Below are positions 5,024 to 6,695 of a stretch of DNA of 6,695 nucleotides, piece by piece (the first letter of the stretch is position 1; the number at the start of each line of letters is the position of its first letter). The stretch comes from Clostridiales bacterium (lineage in GTDB: Bacteria > Bacillota > Peptococcia > Peptococcales > Peptococcaceae), in the NCBI GenBank assembly GCA_003343815.1, contig QAKL01000114.1, positions 1 through 6,695 on the forward strand, given 5' to 3'. The notes beneath the pieces were generated by a model, which saw only the letters and a program-made list of their open reading frames with translations, was not told the DNA's origin and ran no database searches. Position numbers and translations under genes: made by a program.

Positions 5024-6166
5024 ATGATCATGCAGAGAAACGAATGCAGCGCACTTATTACCGAGGCTAAGCGGATCGTGGTTAAAGTAGGCACCAGCAC
5101 GCTTACCTATTCTAACGGCAAGATGAATCTGCCTCGAATCGAGGCATTGGCGCGGCAACTGACGGATTTATACAATCAAGGCAAGGAAGTAGTTTTGGTC
5201 TCCTCAGGCGCGATTGCCGCCGGGATGGGACGCTTAAAGTTGGCGGAAAAGCCCAAGGATGTCCCCGGCAAGCAGGCCTTGGCGGCTGTGGGGCAGGGGG
5301 TACTGCTGCATTTATACGAAAAAATGTTTGCTGAGTACGGGCAGACGGTGGCGCAGCTTTTGCTCACTAAGGCGGACTTGGACAATCACCAGCGCTTTTT
5401 AAACGCGCGCAATACTTTGTTCGCTTTGCTGAAAATGGGCATTATCCCGATAATTAACGAAAACGATACAGTAGCAATCGACGAAATCCGTATCGGCGAT
5501 AATGATACGTTGGCTTCGACGGTGGCTGTTTTGCTTGAGGCAGATTTGGTAATCTTATTAAGCGATATTAACGGTCTTTATGAAGAGGATCCGCATAAAA
5601 ATCACGCGGCAAAAATGATCGAGGTCGTAGAAAAAGTGGACGAAAATATCGAAAAAATCGCCGGGACTGCCGGGAGCAATTTAGGTACCGGCGGCATGGT
5701 GACGAAAATTTCCGCCGCTAAAATTGCGACCAATGCCGGGATAGCGATGATTATTGCGCACGGTGCCGAAAAAGATGTGTTAAGCCGTATTGCGGAAGGC
5801 GAAAATTTAGGCACGCTTTTTTTGCCTATGGATGTCAAACCGCACTTACGCAAATGCTGGATCACCTGCGGACGCAGTATCAGCGGGAGCTTAGTGGTAG
5901 ACGACGGAGCAAAAAATGCGCTTTTAAATAACGGCAAGAGCCTGCTGCCCAGCGGGATCAAAGAGATCAGCGGCGATTTTTCCAAAGGCGCGGTCGTAGC
6001 GATCGTTGACCAAAATGGGCGGGAATTTGCCCGCGGAATCGTGAATTATGCGGCGAAGGATTTGGAATTGATCAAAGGCGCGAAAAGCAAAGATATTGCT
6101 GATATTTTGGGATTTAAGGATTATGATGAGGCTATTCACCGCGATAATTTGGGGTTGGTGCTTTGA
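5024..6166 (+). CDS. proB: Glutamate 5-kinase
   Basis: A 380-residue protein that phosphorylates glutamate to gamma-glutamyl phosphate with ATP, the first step of proline synthesis in the cytosol. The amino-acid-kinase domain (about 15-265) shows KVGTSTLT (21-28), VLVSSGAIAAGMGRL (57-71), NARNTL (127-132), NENDTV (145-150), IGDND (157-161) and GTGGMVTK (221-228). A C-terminal PUA domain (about 278-370) starts around WITCGRSISGSL, as in full-length ProB of the Escherichia coli type. The SD AAGGAGG (5013-5019) is four bases from ATG 5024 and ten from ATG 5030; either may be used and the difference is two residues. The product probably hands its labile phosphate to ProA, encoded 13 bases downstream. 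Family members are feedback-inhibited by proline. Confidence 0.97.
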   Translation: MIMQRNECSALITEAKRIVVKVGTSTLTYSNGKMNLPRIEALARQLTDLYNQGKEVVLVSSGAIAAGMGRLKLAEKPKDVPGKQALAAVGQGVLLHLYEKMFAEYGQTVAQLLLTKADLDNHQRFLNARNTLFALLKMGIIPIINENDTVAIDEIRIGDNDTLASTVAVLLEADLVILLSDINGLYEEDPHKNHAAKMIEVVEKVDENIEKIAGTAGSNLGTGGMVTKISAAKIATNAGIAMIIAHGAEKDVLSRIAEGENLGTLFLPMDVKPHLRKCWITCGRSISGSLVVDDGAKNALLNNGKSLLPSGIKEISGDFSKGAVVAIVDQNGREFARGIVNYAAKDLELIKGAKSKDIADILGFKDYDEAIHRDNLGLVL

Positions 6167-6179
6167 GGAGGGAAGATAA

Positions 6180-6695
6180 ATGCGTGAAGAACTAAAAATA
6201 AAAGGCACTCTGGCGCAGGAGGCGGCGTATCAGCTGGGATTGCTTGGGCGCAAAGAAAAAGATGCGGCTCTTATGCAGATGGCAGAGGATTTGGAGAAAA
6301 ACAGTGAGGCAGTTTTAGCCGCCAACGACATAGATATGAAAAATGCGGAAAATGCAGGCTTGTCCAAGGCCTTTTTGGACAGATTGAAATTAACGCCGGC
6401 GCGCATTAAAGATATGGCAGACGGATTGCGGGCGATAGCCGAATTAGACGATCCGATCGGTAAATCAGACGAAAGCTGGCTGGGGGCAGAAAATATCCAT
6501 ATTTCCAAGGTACGCGTGCCGTTAGGCGTTATCGGTATTATTTATGAGGCGCGCCCCAATGTCACGGCTGACGCGGCAGGATTGTGCCTGAAATCAGGTA
6601 ATGCAGCGTTTTTGCGCGGCGGCAGCGATGCCTTTAACTCCAATCGCGAGATTTGCCGTATTTTAGCAGCAGCGTGCGCAAAATGCGGAATCACC
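6180..6695 (+). CDS. proA: Gamma-glutamyl phosphate reductase, N-terminal part (cut by window end)
   Basis: The frame opens at ATG 6180, seven bases after AGGAGGG (6166-6172), and stays open for 172 codons to the last base; the family is about 415 residues. ProA reduces gamma-glutamyl phosphate to glutamate-5-semialdehyde with NADPH, which cyclises on the way to proline. The visible part is the N-terminal dinucleotide-binding region of an aldehyde-dehydrogenase fold. It has KVRVPLGVIGIIYEARPNVT in the usual place (about 110-129), followed by LCLKSGNAAFLRGGSDA. The catalytic Cys lies beyond the window. It follows proB by 13 bases in one operon. Confidence 0.95.
   Translation, partial: MREELKIKGTLAQEAAYQLGLLGRKEKDAALMQMAEDLEKNSEAVLAANDIDMKNAENAGLSKAFLDRLKLTPARIKDMADGLRAIAELDDPIGKSDESWLGAENIHISKVRVPLGVIGIIYEARPNVTADAAGLCLKSGNAAFLRGGSDAFNSNREICRILAAACAKCGIT

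Overview
The window reads as chromosomal DNA of a low- to mid-GC Bacillota. Strong Shine-Dalgarno (SD) sequences, GTG/TTG starts and consensus sigma-A promoters support this. The yhbY-proB-proA order, together with an RsgI-type anti-sigma factor carrying PepSY domains, fits anaerobic gut Firmicutes such as Negativicutes or Clostridia. The genus cannot be fixed from the sequence alone.

Left part (1-2075): an AT-rich leader with palindromes and two candidate promoters precedes a two-gene signalling operon. An ECF-like sigma-70 factor overlaps by 4 bases a membrane-anchored RsgI-like anti-sigma factor. The anti-sigma factor has a short cytoplasmic N-terminus, one membrane helix, an extracytoplasmic RsgI domain starting at an Asn-Pro motif, and two C-terminal PepSY repeats joined by a Met/His-rich linker. 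An outside signal sensed by the PepSY/linker part would release the sigma factor inside.

Middle (2076-2940): a decay zone. It holds a relic of a metallo-beta-lactamase-fold hydrolase that lost its N-terminus and centre, then a strong terminator, then broken pieces of an IS3-family element on the minus strand in the unusual order orfB-start then orfA-start, then a stem-loop ending in T runs on both strands.

Right part (2941-6695): a minus-strand M20 amidohydrolase with a perfect consensus promoter. Upstream of it on the plus strand is an unrecognised C-terminal gene remnant with its own terminator. Then comes the plus-strand operon yhbY (ribosome-associated CRM-domain protein), proB (glutamate 5-kinase) and proA (gamma-glutamyl phosphate reductase, cut by the window end). 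ProB and ProA catalyse the first two steps of proline synthesis from glutamate.

The least ordinary part is the sigma/RsgI-PepSY module with its potential metal-binding linker. The remainder is housekeeping genes and relics.
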